64,000 nt of DNA from Shinella fusca (lineage in GTDB: Bacteria > Pseudomonadota > Alphaproteobacteria > Rhizobiales > Rhizobiaceae). The position numbers and the translations under genes were made by a program. A model generated the notes under the pieces. It was not told the origin of the DNA and searched no databases. It saw nothing but the letters and a program-made list of their open reading frames with translations. Positions within the stretch are counted from its first letter, which is position 1, and each line of letters begins with the position of its first letter. This document shows, one piece after another, positions 49,517 to 59,622 of this stretch. The stretch lies in NCBI RefSeq assembly GCF_014203155.1, contig NZ_JACHIK010000017.1, positions 1-64,000 on the forward strand, written 5' to 3'.

Positions 49517-51439
49517 ATGCGGGACAAAGTGAACCGGCCGGAAAAGAGTTTTGCGTTTCTGAAGGCTGGCACCGCGCTCGCGGTTGCGGCATCGCTCGCC
49601 TGCGGCCCGCTTTCCGTTTCCTCGGCATCCGCCTTCGAGCTCTTCGGCATGAAGTTCTTCGAGAGCGAGGAAGACACCGCTCCCGTCATCGACCCCGTCT
49701 CCTACACGCTGACGCTCGATCCCGGCACGGAGGACGACGACCTCAAGGAGGCGATCGAGAACACCGCACTGCTCAAGCAGGACGAGGGCAAGCCGGTCTC
49801 CGGCGATCTCGGCCTCGTCATCAAGGCGCGCGACGACCGCGACCGCATCCTCGCCGCGCTCTACGAGCACGCCCGCTACGGCGGCGTGGTCAACGTCACC
49901 ATCAACGGGCAGGACCTCGATTCGCTGCCGCCGAACCCGGAATTCAACGCCAGGGGTGCGATCCCCGTGTCGATCCGCGTCGAGCCCGGCCCGGTCTTCA
50001 CCTTCGGCGAAGTCGCCTTTTCCGGCGATGCGGAAGGCCGCAACCCGGCGGACTACGGTCTGGTCGCCGGCGCGCGCGCCGATTCCACACTCATCCTGAA
50101 GGCCGGCGAGAAGATCGTCGCGGATATCAAGGCCGAGGGCCGGCCGCTCGCAAAGCTCACCGAGCGCAACGCGACCGCCGACCACAAGACGCGCACCGTC
50201 GACGTTGTGATCGCCGCCGAGGGCGGCCCGGTCGCGCCCGTCGGCGCCGTCGGCGTCAAGGGCACCAAGACGGTGGATGCGGATTTCGTGCAGCGTTATT
50301 CGCGCATCAATGCCGGCCAGCCCTATTCGCCGGAAGCGCTCACCAGGGCCGCCGAGCGCCTGCGCCAGCTCGGCGTCTTCTCCAGCGTGACGATCCGCGA
50401 AGCCGGCAGCCTCGCCCCGGACGGCTCGTTGCCGATGACCATCGAGGTCTCGGAAGGCAAGCACCGCTATTTCGGCGTCGGCGCGCAATATTCCAACACG
50501 GACGGCTTCGGCCTCCAGGGCTACTGGGGCCACCGCAACCTCTTCGGCCAGGCCGAATCCCTGCGCATCGAAGGCTCGGTCAACCGGATCGGCGAGTCGA
50601 ACCTCGGCGACCTCGACTATACGACGGCGATCCTCTTCTCCAAGCCCGGCGCCTTCGGGCCGGCCTCGACCTTCAATGCCAGCCTGAAGGCCGCGCTGGT
50701 CGATCCGGACGCCTACAACGCCTTCACCACCACGGCCGCCGCCGGCGTCAGCGTGGAGCTTTCCGACAGGGACACGGTGAGCGCCGGCGGCGAGGTCATG
50801 TGGAGCGACGTCGAGGACGCCTTCGGCAAGAACAAGTACCTGACCGTCAGCCTGCCCATCGAATATGTGCGCGACACCCGCGACGACAAGCTGAACCCGA
50901 CGGAAGGCTACCGCTTCCTGATCAACGCCAAGCCGAGCTACGAGACCTATCGCGGCACGGTCTTCTCCAGCTTCGAGGGGGCGATCACCGGCTACCAGGG
51001 GCTCGGCGCGGAGGACCGTTTCGTGCTGGCCGGCAAGCTCGCCGCCGGCACGATCATCGGCGGCGACCAGCTTTCCGACATCCCGGCGACGCGCCGCTTC
51101 TTCCTCGGCGGCGGCGGCACGGTGCGCGGCTACGGCTACCAGGAGATCTCCCCGCGCAACGGCAAGGGCGAGTTGCTGGGCGGCCGGTCCTATGTGGCGG
51201 CCTCCGCGGAGGCGCGCATCGGCATCACCGAGACGCTCGGCATCGTCCCCTTCATCGACGTCGGCACGGTCTCGACCGACGAGGTGCCGGATTTCGAGGA
51301 CATCCGGGCGGGCGCCGGCATCGGGCTGCGCTACGCGACACCCTTCGGGCCGCTCCGCCTCGACGTCGCCGTTCCGCTGAAGAAATATCCCGGCGGAACC
51401 TCCTTCGGGGTCTATGCCGGCATCGGCCAGTCCTTCTGA
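49517..51439 (+). CDS. tamA: TamA-family outer-membrane assembly protein (Omp85)
   Basis: 640 residues from ATG 49517; other in-frame starts (TTG 49508, GTG 49439) are possible, and the choice is not firm. A signal peptide is present (AGTALAVAASLACGPLSVSSASA). POTRA domains follow to about residue 300, then a 16-strand beta-barrel with the Omp85 motif GGGGTVRGYGYQ and a C-terminal aromatic residue (GIGQSF) as in outer-membrane proteins. With TamB it moves selected proteins, or lipids, to the outer membrane. tamB follows on the same strand 172 bp later, the usual pairing. Confidence 0.93.
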   Translation: MRDKVNRPEKSFAFLKAGTALAVAASLACGPLSVSSASAFELFGMKFFESEEDTAPVIDPVSYTLTLDPGTEDDDLKEAIENTALLKQDEGKPVSGDLGLVIKARDDRDRILAALYEHARYGGVVNVTINGQDLDSLPPNPEFNARGAIPVSIRVEPGPVFTFGEVAFSGDAEGRNPADYGLVAGARADSTLILKAGEKIVADIKAEGRPLAKLTERNATADHKTRTVDVVIAAEGGPVAPVGAVGVKGTKTVDADFVQRYSRINAGQPYSPEALTRAAERLRQLGVFSSVTIREAGSLAPDGSLPMTIEVSEGKHRYFGVGAQYSNTDGFGLQGYWGHRNLFGQAESLRIEGSVNRIGESNLGDLDYTTAILFSKPGAFGPASTFNASLKAALVDPDAYNAFTTTAAAGVSVELSDRDTVSAGGEVMWSDVEDAFGKNKYLTVSLPIEYVRDTRDDKLNPTEGYRFLINAKPSYETYRGTVFSSFEGAITGYQGLGAEDRFVLAGKLAAGTIIGGDQLSDIPATRRFFLGGGGTVRGYGYQEISPRNGKGELLGGRSYVAASAEARIGITETLGIVPFIDVGTVSTDEVPDFEDIRAGAGIGLRYATPFGPLRLDVAVPLKKYPGGTSFGVYAGIGQSF

Positions 51440-51611
51440 CGGCCGCCGCGATTTGCAGCCAGGGTGATGGCGGGAAGGCAAGCGGCGATTTTGCGCCCGC
51501 CATTGCTTCGACTAAAAGACCAGGGGCGCCCCCGCGCGATTCGAAGACGCGCGAAAGCGCCCTAGTTTAGACGCTGAGGTGCGGCACTTCCCGCCGGCCG
51601 AATGGAAGAAG

Positions 51612-54600
51612 ATGAACAGGCTGACCCGAATTCTCCGCGCCACGCTCCGCTATGCCGGTTACGCCCTTGCCGTTCTCCTCGTCGTCCTTGTCGCCGCGCT
51701 GGGTTTCGTCGGCTTCACCGATACGGGCGCGCGGCTGGCCGTTTCCTATGCGGAGCGGATCGCGGCGGCGAACGGGCAGGTGATCTCGATCAGCGAGCCC
51801 TCCGGCCTTCTGACCGGCAAGCTGCGCGCCGCCGCAATCACGCTCGGCGACGGGAAGGGCACCTATGCCGAGATCCGCGACCTTGCCGTCGACTGGTCGC
51901 CGCTACGCCTGCTGACCCTCAGCTTCGAGGCCGAGCGCGTCTCCGCCTCCACCGTTTCCCTGTTCCGCCTGCCCGAAAAGAAAGCGGAAGCAGAAACGAC
52001 GACGTCCGGCGGCTCGTTCTCCCTGCCGGTGGAAGTGCATGTCGGCTCGCTCGCCATTCCGGAGCTCTTCGTCTCCGGCGCCGTCGCCGGGCGCGACCAG
52101 CGGATCGTCGTCTCCGGCCGCGGCGATGCGACGGGAGAGAGCATCGCCCTCAAGCTCTCCGCATCCGAAAAGGCGCGGCCCGACGCCCATGTCGCGGCCG
52201 ACATCGCCTTCAACCCGGACGCCAACGAACTGCGCCTAGAGGCCACCGTCGCCGAACCGAAGGGCGGCGTGCTCGCCGGCCTCCTCAAGCTGCCGAACGA
52301 TCCCGCCGTCTCGATCCGCCTGACGGGCGACGGCCCGCTCTCGCAATGGAAGGGCCGGCTTTCCGCCGCGCTCGACGGCACCGAGACGCTGCGCATCGAC
52401 GGCCGACACGACCTTGCGGCAAACGGCCTGCACACCCTCTCCCTCAACGGCGGCGGCACGTTCGACGCGCTGATGCCGCCGCCGCTGCGTCCGCTCTTCG
52501 CCGGCGAGACCGGCATCGACATCACCGCCGCCTTCGACGGCTCCGACATGCTGCGCATCGAAAAGGGCGCGATCTCCACCGGCGCGCTGACGCTCGCCGC
52601 CTCCGGCACCGTCAGCGCCAGCGGCGCCAACGACCTCGACGTGAAGCTCGCCGGCAAGGACGGCCCCATCGATTTCCGCTGGCCGCTCGCCGACGGCGAG
52701 GTCCAGGCCCTCATCGAAGGGGCCGACATCTCCCTCAAGGGCGAGGCGAAGGCGGCGGTGCTTTCGGCCGATGCGCGGCTCGCTTCCGCCGCCCTCCCCG
52801 CCGGCCGTATCGAGGCGGTCCACCTGTCGGCGCACAGCGACGCCTTCGACGTCGCAAACCGCTCCGGCCGCCTCGAGATCACGCTCGAAACCGGCGCGAC
52901 CGCCTTCGCCAATGCCGATCTCGACCGGCTGGTGAAGGGCCCGGCCAAGCTCGCCGCGACGCTCGACGTCTCGCCGCAGACCATCGCCTTCGACCCCGCA
53001 ACGCTCGAAAGCGCCAGCATCGGCGGCACGCTTTCCGGCAGCTACGGGCTGGAAAGCCGTCAGGCCGACGTCAATTTCCGCCTTTTCGCGCTGCCGGCCG
53101 TGCTGCCGCCGGCGCTCGCCGGCAAGATCGACACGACCATCGGCCTTTCCGGCCGCCTCCGGCAGGCGGGCGACGGCGCACTCTCGGTCAGTGGCCTTGA
53201 AGTGAAATCCAGCACGCTGGAGGCCGGCGGTGACGTCTCGCTCGGCGGCGGCAAGCTGGATGCCACGCTCTCCGGCAAGGTCCTTACCCTCGGCAAGCTG
53301 CTTGCCGATGCCTCGGGGGAAGCCGCCTTCGACCTTGCCGCCAGCGGCCCTCTCGACGGGCTCGACGTCTCGGCCAAGGTCACCTCCAGCGGCGCGACCC
53401 TTTCCGGCCGCACCTTGAGCGACCTCATCGTGACGCTCAAGGGCAAGGCCGTCCCCGACAGCCCGTCCGGCGACCTGACGGCAACCGGCGCGCTCGGCGG
53501 CCAGGCGATCAACGTGCGCGCCTCCGTCGCTTCCGAGAACGGCCGCATCACCGTTCCCGTGCTGGAGGCCGAGATCGGCCCCAACACGCTGAAGGGCGCG
53601 CTGACGCTTGCGCCGAACTTCATGCCGGACGGCACGATCCGCTTCGATTTTCCGGATATCGGCCTCCTCGCCGCCATGGCGGGCCAGAAGGCCGCCGGCG
53701 ACCTTGCCGGCCAGGTCGAGATCGCCACGGCAAACGGCAAGACCTCCGCGACCATCGAGGCCTCCGGATCCAAGCTGAGCCGCGACACGGCGAGCATCAC
53801 CAAGCCCGCCGTCAACCTTTCCGTCTCCGATCTCGCCAGCCTCGCCGTGACCGGCACGGTGGAGGCCGCCGGGGTCGCCGCCGGCGAGAACCGGCTGGAG
53901 GCCCTGAGGCTCGGTTTCTCCCGGCAAGGCCAGAGCACCGCCTTCGATCTCGCCGGCCGCCTCGACAACGCGCCGCTTACGGTCAAGGGCAAGGTCCTGC
54001 AGGAGGGCGGGCTCGCGGTCGCGCTCGACGCCTTCGAGGCCGCACCGCGCCGCATCCCGCTGAAGCTCGCCAAACCGTCGACGATCCGCGTCGTGGACGG
54101 CGCGGCCGTGCTCGACGGGCTGACGATCCGCACGGGCAGCGGCGCCGTCGCCGTCACCGGCAAGGCCGGCGAGACGCTCGACCTTGCCGTCCGCCTCGAC
54201 GCGCTGCCGGCCGCGCTCGCCAACACCTTCGCCGCCGGGCTCGACGCGGGCGGCGCCATCGACGGCACGGTCACAGTCAAGGGCAAGGCGACAGCCCCCG
54301 TCGTCACCTATGCGCTCGACTGGAAGGGCGCCGTGACCAGCCAGACGCGCGGGGCCGGCATCGGCCCGCTCAACATCGACGCCAAGGGCGATTTCGCCGA
54401 CAACAGGGTGAAGCTCGACACGGTGCTCACCGGCGACGGCGGCCTCTCCTTCCGCGGCGGCGGCACGGTGGGCATCGGCGGGGCGACCCCGCTCGCGCTG
54501 AAGTTCAACGGCACCGTGCCCTTCGGCCTGCTGCAGGGCCAGCTCTCCGCGCAGGGCTTCGTGCTCACCGGCAATGCCGCCGTCGATGTCTCCATCGGCG

Positions 54601-55784
54601 GAACGGCAGCCGCCCCCTCCGTCACCGGCAGCATCACCTCGGGCGGGGCACGCCTCGTCGACGTGCGCCGTAACCTCGCGGTCGAGAACCTCGACATCCG
54701 CGTCACCATGGACGGCAAGCAGGCGGTGATCCAGACGCTCTCCGGCAAGCTGGCAAGCGGCGGGCAGCTTTCGGCGAGCGGCACGGTCGGCATCGATCCG
54801 GCGAGCGGCTTTCCGGTGGACGTCGCCCTCAAGCTCGGCGACGTCACCTATGTCGACGGCACGCTGGTGACGGCGAACGTCACGGGCGACCTGACGCTGA
54901 AGGGGCCGGTCGCCGGGCTTGCCCTCGGCGGCAAGGTGCATATCAACAAGGCCAACATCACCATTCCGCAGAAGCTGCCGGCCTCGCTCTCCGAGATCGA
55001 CATCAAGCACCGCAACGCCCCCGCCGACGTCAGGCGCATGACCGCCGACGTTCAGCGCGAGCAGGGCGCGAGCGGCGCGGCGCGCGGCATCGGCCTCGAC
55101 CTGACGATCGAGGCGCCGGAACAGCTCTTCGTGCGCGGACGCGGCATCAACGCGGAAATGGGCGGCACCCTGACGATCACCGGCACCTCCGTGGCCCCCG
55201 TCGTCTCCGGCGGCTTCGAGCTGAAGCGCGGCCGCATGGAGATCCTGACCCGCCGCCTCGATTTCACCAGCGCCCATATCGGCTTTGCCGGCGGCCTCGT
55301 GCCGACGGTCGATCTCGTCGCCGCCAGCACGGCGGGCACGACGGAGATCACGGTGACGGTGGCGGGCCTTGCCAGCAACCCGACGGTGACCTTCGCGTCC
55401 TCGCCGTCCCTGCCGCAGGACGAGATCCTCGCACAGCTCATCTTCAACCGCTCGATGTCAAACCTTTCGGCGGTGCAGATCGCCCAGCTCGCCTCAGCCG
55501 CCAGCCAGCTTGCCGGTGGCAGATCGACGGGCCTGCTCGACAGCCTGCGCAGCAAGCTCGGCGTCGACGACCTCGACATCACGACGGATGCGGAAGGCCG
55601 GGCCGCGGTCTCGGCGGGCAAATACCTCAACGACCGGACCTATATCGAACTGAAGCAGGACCCGGAGACCAACGGCGCCAAGGCGGTGATCAACCTCGAC
55701 GTCGGCAAGGGCCTCAAGCTGCGCGGCGAGGCCGGCAGCGGCGGCAGCGCGGGCGCCGGCATCTTCTACGAGAAGGAATACTGA
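51612..55784 (+). CDS. tamB: TamB, translocation and assembly module inner-membrane protein
   Basis: 1390 residues. An N-terminal membrane anchor (YAGYALAVLLVVLVAALGFVGF, about residues 14-38) is followed by more than a thousand residues of repetitive beta structure rich in Gly, Ala, Asp and Leu. These form the long periplasm-spanning groove of AsmA/TamB-type proteins. The C-terminal DUF490/TamB domain is present (roughly last 350 residues, with NPTVTFASSPSLPQDEIL and QLIFNRSMS). TamB joins TamA to the inner membrane and is linked to phospholipid or protein transport. The ATG at 51612 has GGAAGA just ahead; the frame is open a little further upstream without a better start. Confidence 0.93.
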   Translation: MNRLTRILRATLRYAGYALAVLLVVLVAALGFVGFTDTGARLAVSYAERIAAANGQVISISEPSGLLTGKLRAAAITLGDGKGTYAEIRDLAVDWSPLRLLTLSFEAERVSASTVSLFRLPEKKAEAETTTSGGSFSLPVEVHVGSLAIPELFVSGAVAGRDQRIVVSGRGDATGESIALKLSASEKARPDAHVAADIAFNPDANELRLEATVAEPKGGVLAGLLKLPNDPAVSIRLTGDGPLSQWKGRLSAALDGTETLRIDGRHDLAANGLHTLSLNGGGTFDALMPPPLRPLFAGETGIDITAAFDGSDMLRIEKGAISTGALTLAASGTVSASGANDLDVKLAGKDGPIDFRWPLADGEVQALIEGADISLKGEAKAAVLSADARLASAALPAGRIEAVHLSAHSDAFDVANRSGRLEITLETGATAFANADLDRLVKGPAKLAATLDVSPQTIAFDPATLESASIGGTLSGSYGLESRQADVNFRLFALPAVLPPALAGKIDTTIGLSGRLRQAGDGALSVSGLEVKSSTLEAGGDVSLGGGKLDATLSGKVLTLGKLLADASGEAAFDLAASGPLDGLDVSAKVTSSGATLSGRTLSDLIVTLKGKAVPDSPSGDLTATGALGGQAINVRASVASENGRITVPVLEAEIGPNTLKGALTLAPNFMPDGTIRFDFPDIGLLAAMAGQKAAGDLAGQVEIATANGKTSATIEASGSKLSRDTASITKPAVNLSVSDLASLAVTGTVEAAGVAAGENRLEALRLGFSRQGQSTAFDLAGRLDNAPLTVKGKVLQEGGLAVALDAFEAAPRRIPLKLAKPSTIRVVDGAAVLDGLTIRTGSGAVAVTGKAGETLDLAVRLDALPAALANTFAAGLDAGGAIDGTVTVKGKATAPVVTYALDWKGAVTSQTRGAGIGPLNIDAKGDFADNRVKLDTVLTGDGGLSFRGGGTVGIGGATPLALKFNGTVPFGLLQGQLSAQGFVLTGNAAVDVSIGGTAAAPSVTGSITSGGARLVDVRRNLAVENLDIRVTMDGKQAVIQTLSGKLASGGQLSASGTVGIDPASGFPVDVALKLGDVTYVDGTLVTANVTGDLTLKGPVAGLALGGKVHINKANITIPQKLPASLSEIDIKHRNAPADVRRMTADVQREQGASGAARGIGLDLTIEAPEQLFVRGRGINAEMGGTLTITGTSVAPVVSGGFELKRGRMEILTRRLDFTSAHIGFAGGLVPTVDLVAASTAGTTEITVTVAGLASNPTVTFASSPSLPQDEILAQLIFNRSMSNLSAVQIAQLASAASQLAGGRSTGLLDSLRSKLGVDDLDITTDAEGRAAVSAGKYLNDRTYIELKQDPETNGAKAVINLDVGKGLKLRGEAGSGGSAGAGIFYEKEY

Positions 55785-55863
55785 CGCGGCGCCGGTTTGC
55801 GGGCAGGCTTGACGCTTCCGGCGCTTTTGTCGATACGGAAGGAACGAGAATCCGGAAACCACC

Positions 55864-56457
55864 ATGACCGAGCCGACCGAACAGGCCTCTTCCACGCTCG
55901 CCCCGCCGCTCGCCGAGGTCGCCCGAGCCGCGCTCGGCAAGCGCAACCTCGTTCTGATCGGCCTGATGGGCGCCGGCAAGTCGGCGATCGGCCGCATGAC
56001 GGCGCAGGCGCTCGGCATTCCCTTCATCGACAGCGACCACGAGATCGAGCGCGTCTCGCGCATGTCGATCACCGACCTTTTCGCCGCCTATGGCGAGGCG
56101 GAGTTCCGCGCGCTGGAAACCCGCGTCATCAAGCGGCTGCTGCGCACCGGCCCGCGGGTCGTGTCCACCGGCGGCGGGGCCTATATCAACGAGAACACGC
56201 GCCGGCACATCAAGCGCGGCGGCCTTACCGTCTGGCTGAAGGCAGACCTCGACGTGCTCTGGGAACGCGTCAACAAGCGCGACACCCGCCCGCTGCTGAA
56301 GACCGAGAACCCGCGTCAGACGCTGGAAAACCTCATGAACGCCCGTTACCCGATCTATGCGGAAGCCGATCTCACCGTGATGTCGCGCGACGTGAAGAAG
56401 GAAACCATGGTGGAGGAGGTGCTCGCCGCGATCACCGCCGCTCCGCCCCGAACCTGA
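55864..56457 (+). CDS. aroK: Shikimate kinase
   Basis: 197 residues. It phosphorylates shikimate (fifth step of aromatic amino-acid synthesis). It has the Walker A loop GLMGAGKSAIGR, the substrate-binding D-S-D segment FIDSDHEIE, GEAEFRALE, the GGGAY motif (VVSTGGGAY) and lid RDTRPLL. The N-terminal 25 residues are an extra, poorly conserved tail common in rhizobial AroK. aroB follows after four bases, so the two are one operon. Confidence 0.96.
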   Translation: MTEPTEQASSTLAPPLAEVARAALGKRNLVLIGLMGAGKSAIGRMTAQALGIPFIDSDHEIERVSRMSITDLFAAYGEAEFRALETRVIKRLLRTGPRVVSTGGGAYINENTRRHIKRGGLTVWLKADLDVLWERVNKRDTRPLLKTENPRQTLENLMNARYPIYAEADLTVMSRDVKKETMVEEVLAAITAAPPRT

Positions 56458-56461
56458 CGAG

Positions 56462-57595
56462 ATGACCATGACTGCCAATGCCACCGCGCGCCGCACCGTG
56501 CGGGTTAACCTCGGCGACCGCTCCTACGACATCCTGATCGGCCCCGGCCTCATTTCCGCCGCCGGCCGCGAGATCGCAAGCCGCCTCAAGGGCCGCAAGA
56601 TCGCCGTCGTCACCGACGAGCACGTCGCGCCCCTCTATCTCGACAACTTCATGGCGGCTCTGAGCGCCGAGGGCATCGACGCCGTCTCGCTCGTCCTGCC
56701 GGCGGGCGAGAAGACGAAGAGCTTCGAGCACCTGATCGGCGTCTGCGACAGTGTGCTCGCCGCCCGCATCGAGCGGGGCGATGCCGTAGTGGCGCTCGGC
56801 GGCGGCGTCATCGGCGACCTCACCGGCTTTGCCGCCGGCATCGTGCGCCGCGGCTCGCGCTTCATCCAGGTGCCGACCTCGCTGCTCGCGCAGGTCGATT
56901 CCTCCGTCGGCGGCAAGACGGGCATCAACTCTTCCCACGGCAAGAACCTCATCGGCGTCTTCCACCAGCCGGACCTCGTGCTTGCCGACACGGACGTGCT
57001 CGACACGCTCTCGCCGCGCGAGTTCCGCGCCGGCTATGCCGAGGTCGCCAAATACGGGCTCATCGACAAGCCGGACTTCTTCGCCTGGCTGGAGAAGAAC
57101 TGGCGCGCCGTCTTTGCCGGCGGCGAGGCGCGCATTACGGCCATCGCCACGAGCTGCCAGGCGAAAGCCGACGTCGTCGCCGCCGACGAGCGGGAGAACG
57201 GCCAGCGCGCCCTCCTCAATCTCGGCCACACCTTCGGCCATGCGCTGGAGGCAGCGACGCACTATGACAGCGCCCGCCTCGTCCATGGCGAAGGCGTTTC
57301 CATCGGCATGGTGCTCGCCCACCAGTTCTCCGCCAGGATGAACCTTGCGAGCCCCGACGACGGCAAGCGCGTCGAGGCACATCTGCGCGACGTCGGCCTG
57401 CCGACGACGATGGGCGAGATCCCCGGCGGCCTGCCGCCGGCCGAGACGCTGATGGACGCCATCGCGCAGGACAAGAAGGTCAAGGGCGGCAAGCTCACCT
57501 TCATCCTGACGCACGGCATCGGCCAGTCCTTCGTCGCCGACGACGTGCCGCAATCCGAAGTCGTCGCCTTCCTCAGGGAAAAGCTGCCGAAATGA
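56462..57595 (+). CDS. aroB: 3-dehydroquinate synthase
   Basis: 377 residues. It converts DAHP to 3-dehydroquinate with NAD+ and a divalent metal. Conserved NAD and metal motifs: LPAGEKTKSFEHL, ALGGGVIGDLTGFAA, VPTSLLAQVDSSVGGKTGIN, GHTFGHALE and HGEGVSIGM. A second in-frame ATG lies two codons on (MTANATARRT). Its stop overlaps the next gene's ATG by four bases. Confidence 0.97.
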   Translation: MTMTANATARRTVRVNLGDRSYDILIGPGLISAAGREIASRLKGRKIAVVTDEHVAPLYLDNFMAALSAEGIDAVSLVLPAGEKTKSFEHLIGVCDSVLAARIERGDAVVALGGGVIGDLTGFAAGIVRRGSRFIQVPTSLLAQVDSSVGGKTGINSSHGKNLIGVFHQPDLVLADTDVLDTLSPREFRAGYAEVAKYGLIDKPDFFAWLEKNWRAVFAGGEARITAIATSCQAKADVVAADERENGQRALLNLGHTFGHALEAATHYDSARLVHGEGVSIGMVLAHQFSARMNLASPDDGKRVEAHLRDVGLPTTMGEIPGGLPPAETLMDAIAQDKKVKGGKLTFILTHGIGQSFVADDVPQSEVVAFLREKLPK

Positions 57596-58476
57596 CCGGC
57601 GCGGCGCCCGCTCCGCATGTCTGGCTCTGGGCCGCCCTTGCCCTCGGCCTGCTCCTGCTTTCCGCCGCCCTTCGCTGGCGCACCTCGATCACCGCGCTGT
57701 GGCGCACGCATCAGGAAACGCGCGAGGCGGAGAACGAGCGCGACGCCGCCGCGGCGAAGGCCGAGCGCGACCGGCTCTCCAACGGGCTCGACCTCGACGC
57801 GCTGGAAGTCTCCGACATCATGATCCACCGCACGGCGATGCGCGCGCTCAATGCCGGCGACCCGCCGGAGGAGATCGTCAAGGCCGTGCTGGAAAGCCCC
57901 TACACACGCATGCCGCTCTGGGCGGGCTCGGTCGACAACATTGTCGGCGTCGTCCATGCCAAGGACCTCCTGCGCGCGCTGACGGAACCCGGCATCGAAG
58001 CGAAGACCCTCGACATCACGAAGGTCGCGCAAAAACCGTGGTTCGTGCCGGACACGACGACGCTGAAGGAACAGCTCGCCGCCTTCCTGCGCCGCCAGGA
58101 GCATTTCGCCACCGTGGTCGACGAATACGGCGAGGTGCAGGGCGTCGTGACGCTCCAGGACATCCTGAAGGAGATCGTCGGCGACATTTCCGACGAGGCG
58201 GCGGTCGACATGCAGGGCGTGCGGCAGGAGGCGGACGGCTCGCTCGTCGTCGACGGGGGCGTCGCCATCCGCGACCTCAACCGCGCCTTCGGCTGGAGCC
58301 TGCCGGACGAGGAGGCGACGACCATCGCCGGCCTCGTCATCCACGAATCGAAGTCCATTCCCGAAGAGCGGCAGGCCTTCACCTTCTACGGCAAGCGCTT
58401 CATCGTCATGAAGCGGGCGAAGAACCGCATCACCAAGCTGCGCATCCGCCCCGTGGAGCCGGAAGCGCGGGCCTGA
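57592..58476 (+). CDS. CBS-pair / CorC_HlyC domain protein lacking the DUF21 membrane domain
   Basis: 294 residues. There is a single N-terminal hydrophobic segment (VWLWAALALGLLLLSAALRW), a charged linker, a CBS pair (about 74-200: EVSDIMIHRTAM and FATVVDEYGEVQGVVTLQDILKEIVGDI), and the CorC_HlyC transporter-associated domain (about 215-290). The usual CorC/HlyC proteins have about 430 residues, with a four-helix DUF21 domain before the CBS pair; here it is absent, and because the start overlaps aroB there is no room for it. The protein cannot carry out transport in the DUF21 way and may be a regulatory remnant or variant. Confidence 0.87.
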   Translation: MTGAAPAPHVWLWAALALGLLLLSAALRWRTSITALWRTHQETREAENERDAAAAKAERDRLSNGLDLDALEVSDIMIHRTAMRALNAGDPPEEIVKAVLESPYTRMPLWAGSVDNIVGVVHAKDLLRALTEPGIEAKTLDITKVAQKPWFVPDTTTLKEQLAAFLRRQEHFATVVDEYGEVQGVVTLQDILKEIVGDISDEAAVDMQGVRQEADGSLVVDGGVAIRDLNRAFGWSLPDEEATTIAGLVIHESKSIPEERQAFTFYGKRFIVMKRAKNRITKLRIRPVEPEARA

Positions 58477-58758
58477 TCACCAGCGCACCGGCTCGCCGGG
58501 CGCGGCGGCCTCGACGGCGAGCGCATGCAGCCCCGCGTCGAGCTCGGCCTTCACCACGTCGTTGATCGCCCGGTGGCGCGCCACGCGGCTCATGCCGGCG
58601 AAGGCGGCCGAGACGATGCGGATGCGCATGTGCGTTTCGCCCTCGCCGTCGAATCCCGGCTGGTGGCCGGCATGCATGTGGCTTTCGTTGATGACCTCGA
58701 GGCGCTCGGGCGAAAAGGCTGCTTCGAGCTTGCCGGCGATGCTGGATTTCATGGACAT
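58477..58758 (-). CDS. BolA-family protein
   Basis: 93 residues from ATG 58758, with GAGG seven bases upstream. Conserved BolA pattern: KLEAAFSPERLEVINESHMHAGH, then the RIRIVSAAFAGMSRVARHRAINDVV core. BolA proteins bind monothiol glutaredoxins through an [2Fe-2S] cluster; the conserved His in NESHMHAGH fits. It abuts the CorC-like gene tail to tail with no gap, so their 3' ends are antisense neighbours. Divergent from the J-domain gene. Confidence 0.92.
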   Translation of the reverse strand: MSMKSSIAGKLEAAFSPERLEVINESHMHAGHQPGFDGEGETHMRIRIVSAAFAGMSRVARHRAINDVVKAELDAGLHALAVEAAAPGEPVRW

Positions 58759-58881
58759 GGACGAACCTCGGGCGGCCGGAAAATCGCGCGCCGCGACGCA
58801 ACAAAATACCTCCACAAAGCCAGCAACAATCCGCTTTGTCAATTCTTGTTGCGGGCCCTCCGCAACCCCATAATGGGGACC

Positions 58882-59505
58882 ATGAAACTCGATTCCAAAT
58901 ACTTCGACCGCATCCGCACGAAGCGGCGCGTGGAGCGTCCCGAGCGTTCCGCGCCGACCTGTCAGTGGGACGGTTGCGAGGAGAACGCCAAGCACCGCGC
59001 ACCCGTCGGCCGCAATGCCGAGGGGCAGTATTTCATGTTCTGCTTCGAGCATGTGAAGGAATACAACAAGGGCTACAACTACTTCTCCGGCCTCTCCGAC
59101 GGCGAGATCGCGCGCTACCAGAAGGAGGCCATCACCGGTCACCGCCCGACCTGGACGATCGGCGTCAACAAGGCCGCCAAGAACGGCCCGGCGCAGGGAA
59201 CGGCGCGCTCCGGCACCGCCGGGGCGAACCAGCGCGTCCGCGATCCCTTCGGCTTCTTCAACGAGGGCAAGGGCCGCGGGCCCCGCATGGAGCCGCGCGC
59301 GCGAAAGCTGAAGACGCTGGAGGCGAAGGCCTTCGACACGCTCGGCCTTTCGGCGGGCGCGACGGGCGAGGACATCAAGTCCGCCTACAAAATGCTTGTC
59401 AAAAAGCATCACCCGGATGCAAATGGCGGAGATAGGGGCTCGGAAGAGCGTTTTCGCGCGGTCATCCAAGCATATCAATTGTTAAAGCAGGCCGGCTTCT
59501 GCTAG
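58882..59505 (+). CDS. J-domain protein with N-terminal cysteine-containing region
   Basis: 207 residues from ATG 58882; ATG 58873 would add three. The C-terminal 60 residues are a J-domain: AFDTLGLSAGATGEDIKSAYKMLVKKHHPDANG, including the HPD tripeptide that stimulates DnaK. The N-terminal region has CQWDGC and FCFEHV, a C-x4-C...C-x2-H set that could bind zinc. A Gly/Ala/Arg-rich linker follows. It lacks the Gly/Phe and zinc-finger parts of DnaJ and so is a specialised co-chaperone; its client is not known. cobS follows on the same strand 117 bp downstream. Confidence 0.9.
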   Translation: MKLDSKYFDRIRTKRRVERPERSAPTCQWDGCEENAKHRAPVGRNAEGQYFMFCFEHVKEYNKGYNYFSGLSDGEIARYQKEAITGHRPTWTIGVNKAAKNGPAQGTARSGTAGANQRVRDPFGFFNEGKGRGPRMEPRARKLKTLEAKAFDTLGLSAGATGEDIKSAYKMLVKKHHPDANGGDRGSEERFRAVIQAYQLLKQAGFC

Positions 59506-59622
59506 AGCATTTGCGGCACCGGGCGGAATCGCCCGGCATCCCCGAATGCGGTCAAGCAAAAGGCAAAGTTGGCGTGCACTAAATTATTGGGCGGAGGCAT
59601 GGCCGCCGCCCGCGGAGACGTG

